Of a stretch of DNA of 64,000 nucleotides, positions 60,815 through 64,000 are shown one piece after another. This stretch comes from Haloprofundus halophilus (lineage in GTDB: Archaea; Halobacteriota; Halobacteria; Halobacteriales; Haloferacaceae). Under the pieces are notes generated by a model that ran no database searches, had not been told where the DNA came from, and saw only the letters and a list, made by a program, of their open reading frames with translations. Location: the NCBI RefSeq assembly GCF_003439925.1, contig NZ_QQRR01000001.1, forward strand, positions 1,240,001 through 1,304,000, read 5' to 3'. Each line of letters starts with the position of its first letter. The first letter of the stretch is position 1. The position numbers and the translations under genes were made by a program.

Positions 60815-62023
60815 ATGAAACGAGTAGCGGCAGTGATGGCGGTACTGGTCGTACTGGCGGGCGCAGCACCGGCGGTTAGCGGGCAGTCCGGCGGTGCCGC
60901 GGAGAGCGAAGCGTACTCCGGAACGAACGTCTCCTTCGAGACGGGCGAGTCGGCCGTCGTCGACTACGCCGTCGGCGGCGACACGGTGTTCGAGTCGGTC
61001 GCGGTCCAGTCGCGGGAGGAGGCGCAAAGCGGCGCGGGCGTCGGTGCCGACGTGTCGATGTCGGTACTTACGTCGTTCGACGGGAGCGCGCTATCGCTGG
61101 AGTCGAGAGCGGAGACCAGCGCAAACGTCGAAGCCGACAGCGGCGCGAGCCTCGACGCCCACGACAACGAACACGGCATCCTTGTCGTCGACGCCGGCGG
61201 CGAGAAAGGACAGTTCGTTCGCGCGAACGTGAGCGGCGACACCGAGGCCGAGACGGAGGGCGACCGAGTCGTCGTGCGGACGGCGAACGGGACGACCGGC
61301 GCGTTCCTCGTCGTCGGCGACGGAAACGTGACCGTCACCGAGGAGGGCGACGTCGCGGCCGAACTCGGCGCAGACGACAGGCTCGTCTTCCGCTCGTACG
61401 ACGGCGAGCGCTCCGAGGACGACAAGGAGCAGGAGCGACTCGTCAGCGAGGGGAAGGCCGCCGCCGAGGTACACGTGATGCAGCGGGGCGGCGAGACGGT
61501 GACCGACGTCGTCTCGTACGCCGACGACACGACCGTCGAGACGGCCGAGCAGAGCGAGAACGCCGTCCGGATGACCGTCGACCGAGCCGGGGACGAGGGG
61601 ACGGTCCTCATCACGAGCGTCTCCCGGGCCGCGGGTAACGTCTCGGTGACCGTCGACGGCGAGGCGGCCGCCGAGGCCTCGTCGTACGGCGAACTCGAGA
61701 GCGCCGCGAACGGCGGCGACAACTCCGCCTACATGGTTACCAAGGGGAGCGCCGAAGCGAGCGCCGACGTGCTCGTCGCCGTGAACCACTTCTCCGAGCG
61801 CGAGGTCGAAATCGACGGAAGCGACGAGGAGACGACCGGCGACGGGAACGACGAGGAGACGACCGGCGACGGAAGCGGCGAGGAGACGGCCGGCGACGAA
61901 TCGACCGACGGCGAGACCGACGACGACGCCACGGCTTCGTCGACGGAGATGCCCGGCTTCGGCGTCGGTGCGGGGCTACTCGCGGTCGTTCTGAGCGCGC
62001 TCGCACTCGTCCGACGGGCGTAG
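60815..62023 (+). CDS. Secreted PGF-CTERM surface protein
   Basis: 402 residues. A Sec signal peptide (MKRVAAVMAVLVVLAGAAPAVSG) is followed by an acidic, beta-strand-rich ectodomain with several Asn-x-Ser/Thr sites (TNVSF, ANVSG, GNVTV, GNVSV). A Glu/Thr/Gly/Asp-rich spacer with repeats of DEETTGDG precedes EMPGFGVGAGLLAVVLSALALVRRA, the PGF-CTERM signal cut by archaeosortase A, after which the protein is lipid-anchored. No known enzymatic domain is present. Confidence 0.85.
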   Translation: MKRVAAVMAVLVVLAGAAPAVSGQSGGAAESEAYSGTNVSFETGESAVVDYAVGGDTVFESVAVQSREEAQSGAGVGADVSMSVLTSFDGSALSLESRAETSANVEADSGASLDAHDNEHGILVVDAGGEKGQFVRANVSGDTEAETEGDRVVVRTANGTTGAFLVVGDGNVTVTEEGDVAAELGADDRLVFRSYDGERSEDDKEQERLVSEGKAAAEVHVMQRGGETVTDVVSYADDTTVETAEQSENAVRMTVDRAGDEGTVLITSVSRAAGNVSVTVDGEAAAEASSYGELESAANGGDNSAYMVTKGSAEASADVLVAVNHFSEREVEIDGSDEETTGDGNDEETTGDGSGEETAGDESTDGETDDDATASSTEMPGFGVGAGLLAVVLSALALVRRA

Positions 62024-62224
62024 AACCGACGGGTGTAGAACCGCGCGAGGACGATCGCCGTCGATCGTCGATGGTTCGTCGACGACGCACGCGGCGAGCG
62101 AGCCCGTCGCCCGACGACTCGCACACCCTGTATGGGACTCTGTATCACGTGTTCTCGAAGTTACAATAATTGGTGCGCATGAATAGCCAAATACAAATGC
62201 GTCAGCCGCATACGTGGAGTGTAC

Positions 62225-63703
62225 ATGGCATCACTGTCGTTCGAACCGCTGGCGTACGACGACATCCCCGAGGACGAGCGCCCCTCGCTCGGACAGGCGC
62301 TCGTCCCGGTCGTCGGCATGCTGCTGTTTCTGAGCGTGGGCGCGATCTGGCTCGAACTCGACGCGCACATGCCGCTTCTGTGGGGAATCGTCCTGACCGG
62401 TCTCGTGGGTCGGTTCTGGTACGGAATCTCCTGGCAGCGGATGTACGAGGGCGTCGTCGACGGGCTCAGAATGGGGATGCAGGCGATTCTCATCCTGTTC
62501 GTCATCTACATGCTCATCGCGACGTGGACCGACGCCGGGACCATCCCGGGGCTCATCTACTACGGACTCGAACTGCTGTCGCCGGACATCTTCCTGCCGG
62601 TGACGGCGCTCTTGGCGACGGGCGTCGCCTTCGCCGTCGGGTCGTCGTGGACGACCGCCGGAACGCTCGGCGTCGCGTTCATCGGCATCGGCTCCGGTCT
62701 CGGCGTTCCCGCCCCGATGACCGCCGGTGCGGTGCTGACCGGGGCGTACACCGGCGACAAGATCTCGCCGCTGTCCGACACGACGAACCTCGCGTCGGCG
62801 GTGACGAACACCGACCTCTACACCCACATACGGACGATGCGCGTCGGGACGGGTATCGCGCTGCTCATCTCGCTCGTCCTCTACAGCTATCTCGGCCTCT
62901 CGGCGACGGGGTCGATTCCCGCCGGGCGCGTCGGCGAGATTCAGAGCGCCATCGTCGGCGCGTACTCGGTGAACCCCGTCGTCTTTCTGCCGCTCGTGGT
63001 GACGTTCGGCCTCGCGCTGTACGGCCTGCCGGCGCTTCCCTCGCTGACGGCGGGCGTTTTCGCCGGCGCGCTCACCAGCATGGTCGCGCAGGGACGGCTG
63101 AGCGTCGAGGGATTCATCCACGTCTGGGACGTCGCCCAGAACGGGACCGCGCCGGAGACGAACGTCGACCTGGTCAACAGTTTGCTGGAGACGGGTGGCC
63201 TCATCGGTTCGTCGTGGACCATCACTATCGTCGTCGCGGCGCTGGCGCTGGGCGGACTACTGGAGCGGACCGGCGTGCTCGCCGTCTTAGCATACCACCT
63301 GAGTAAGAGCCTCCACAGCGTCGCGGGCATCACGACCGGGACGGCCGTCTCGGCGTTCGGGATGAACGTCCTCGCCGCCGAGCAGTACATGTCCATCGTC
63401 GTCCCCGGCATGAGCCTCCGCGGTATCTACGAGGAGAAGAACCTCGACAGTCGGAACCTCTCGCGCGCCGTCGAAGCGGCCGGGACGACGACGAGCGCGC
63501 TCATCCCGTGGAACGCAGGCGGCGTCTACATGGCGGGCGTCCTGGGCGTCCCGACGCTGGAGTACGCGCCGTACTACTTCCTCGGCCTCATCTCACCGCT
63601 CATCCTCATCTTCATGGGCGTCACCGGCTGGCGTATCACGTATCAGGACGAGGAGACGACCGCCGGGATTCGAGGCGCGGTCGAGTCCATCGGCGACGAC
63701 TGA
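62225..63703 (+). CDS. nhaC: NhaC family Na+/H+ antiporter-like transporter
   Basis: 492 residues from ATG 62225 (a GTG two codons upstream is possible). About eleven helices are present; NhaC family marks are FAVGSSWTTAGTLGVAFIGIG, GAYTGDKISPLSDTTNLAS and LGGLLERTGVLAVLAYHL, with TSALIPWNAGGVYMAGVLGVP near the end. The family exchanges Na+ for H+, though arginine/ornithine or malate/lactate exchange has been shown for some members. A TATA-like ccaaatacaaatg precedes the start. Confidence 0.88.
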   Translation: MASLSFEPLAYDDIPEDERPSLGQALVPVVGMLLFLSVGAIWLELDAHMPLLWGIVLTGLVGRFWYGISWQRMYEGVVDGLRMGMQAILILFVIYMLIATWTDAGTIPGLIYYGLELLSPDIFLPVTALLATGVAFAVGSSWTTAGTLGVAFIGIGSGLGVPAPMTAGAVLTGAYTGDKISPLSDTTNLASAVTNTDLYTHIRTMRVGTGIALLISLVLYSYLGLSATGSIPAGRVGEIQSAIVGAYSVNPVVFLPLVVTFGLALYGLPALPSLTAGVFAGALTSMVAQGRLSVEGFIHVWDVAQNGTAPETNVDLVNSLLETGGLIGSSWTITIVVAALALGGLLERTGVLAVLAYHLSKSLHSVAGITTGTAVSAFGMNVLAAEQYMSIVVPGMSLRGIYEEKNLDSRNLSRAVEAAGTTTSALIPWNAGGVYMAGVLGVPTLEYAPYYFLGLISPLILIFMGVTGWRITYQDEETTAGIRGAVESIGDD

Positions 63704-63730
63704 CGACGACCATCGATAACTAATCGACGA

Positions 63731-63787
63731 CGACCAACCGACGATTGGCGACGACCAACCGACGATTGACGACGACCAACCGACGAC
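63731..63787. repeat. 21-bp tandem repeat, about 2.7 copies
   Basis: cgaccaaccgacga recurs at 63731, 63752 and 63773, a strict 21-base period, with one degenerate earlier unit. The unit is a multiple of three but no coding frame is convincing. It lies between the convergent nhaC and histidine kinase genes. Confidence 0.7.
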
Positions 63788-63833
63788 GTGGACCAGCGAG
63801 TGGCCGGTAACCCCGAACCCCGAGACGTCGCGG

Positions 63834-64000
63834 TCAGCGGCGGACGAGTTTCGGTGCGTCGACGTCGGTCTCGTCGACGACCGGCAGCGAGACGCGAACG
63901 ACCGTTCCGCGGGGGCTCCGGCCGTTGAAGTCGACGGTGCCGTCGGAGTCGTCGATAATCCAGTTGACGAGCCAGAGGCCGATGCCGCTGGCGTGAGCGA
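63834..64000 (-). CDS. Histidine kinase C-terminal fragment (GHKL ATPase end)
   Basis: Only the last 55 residues are in the window. HASGIGLWLVNWIIDDSDG is the G2 box of a histidine kinase ATP-binding domain, followed by FNGRSPRGTVVRVSLPVV, the usual final strand, and a short acidic/basic tail ending KLVRR. The sensor domains lie beyond the window, so the type cannot be given. Confidence 0.85.
   Translation of the reverse strand, partial: AHASGIGLWLVNWIIDDSDGTVDFNGRSPRGTVVRVSLPVVDETDVDAPKLVRR

Noticed and set aside
63731-63787. CRISPR-like repeat
   Set aside because: The 21-base units are directly adjacent with no unique spacers, and no cas gene is in the window.

Overview
The window is chromosomal DNA of a halophilic archaeon, most likely a member of Haloferacales. 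Evidence for this is the very high GC content, highly acidic proteins, many GTG starts, leaderless-looking promoters (CGAA-type BRE plus TTTAA-type TATA), a cdrL-cdrS-ftsZ2 cell division locus, archaeal-type cobalamin genes (cobY, cbiZ), a gas vesicle cluster with gvpO and gvpH, L15e, RIO2 kinase, and a PGF-CTERM surface protein. No insertion sequence, CRISPR array or prophage is visible. The only mobile-element trace is a set of duplicated tRNA-Tyr 3' end fragments.

Layout. 1-6670: end of an SDR gene, a small membrane protein, then a tightly overlapping minus-strand cobalamin salvage and assembly operon (HAD hydrolase, cbiB, cobS, cobY, cobT, cobD, cbiZ). 6843-12742: a secreted beta-helix protein, an M24 family protein with altered metal ligands, a small acidic protein, a Gfo/Idh/MocA oxidoreductase, an aldo/keto reductase and a small hypothetical protein. 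12743-13100: tRNA-Tyr with flanking copies of its 3' end. 13217-15338: cdrL, an operator-rich gap, cdrS and ftsZ2. 15482-22825: housekeeping genes, including the tRNA thiolation enzyme NcsA, two hotdog/SDR-type enzymes, a methyltransferase, endonuclease IV, a peroxiredoxin, a lipoate ligase-like protein and a Bat-type HTH regulator.

22935-28474: a compact gas vesicle locus. gvpF-G-H-(unidentified)-J-K-L-M runs leftward and gvpA-O plus a small membrane protein runs rightward. gvpC, gvpN, gvpD and gvpE are absent from the locus. 28815-32191: RIO2 kinase, a 58-residue membrane ORF, DedA, a minimal FAD protein and a LysE-type exporter. 32238-42588: a maltodextrin module with TrmB-type regulator, intracellular GH13 and GH15 enzymes, and an ABC sugar importer (ATPase, Tat lipoprotein, two permeases). 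It is followed by an esterase gene broken by a one-base frameshift.

43796-53809: L15e, two DoxX paralogues flanking a CPBP protease, the ubiquitin-like-protein activating E1 UbaA, tandem Ca2+/cation antiporters, an MBL hydrolase, a thioesterase, a DsbA-like protein, and haem-copper oxidase subunit I with a small membrane partner. 54124-59628: mutS, a Nudix hydrolase and mutL in one direction. 59719-64000: 2-keto-3-deoxygluconate kinase, a PGF-CTERM protein, an NhaC antiporter, a 21-bp tandem repeat and the C-terminus of a histidine kinase.

Functional links. UbaA and NcsA, though about 31 kb apart, belong to the same SAMP-dependent tRNA thiolation pathway. The sugar module imports oligosaccharides and hydrolyses them in the cytoplasm. 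The cob genes form the nucleotide-loop branch plus corrinoid salvage. The strongest leads for new biology are the unidentified acidic/basic protein and shared promoter element in the gas vesicle locus, the palindromic GTCTTAC sites upstream of cdrS-ftsZ2, the M24 protein with lost metal ligands, the DoxX-CPBP-DoxX set, and the Nudix gene overlapping mutL.
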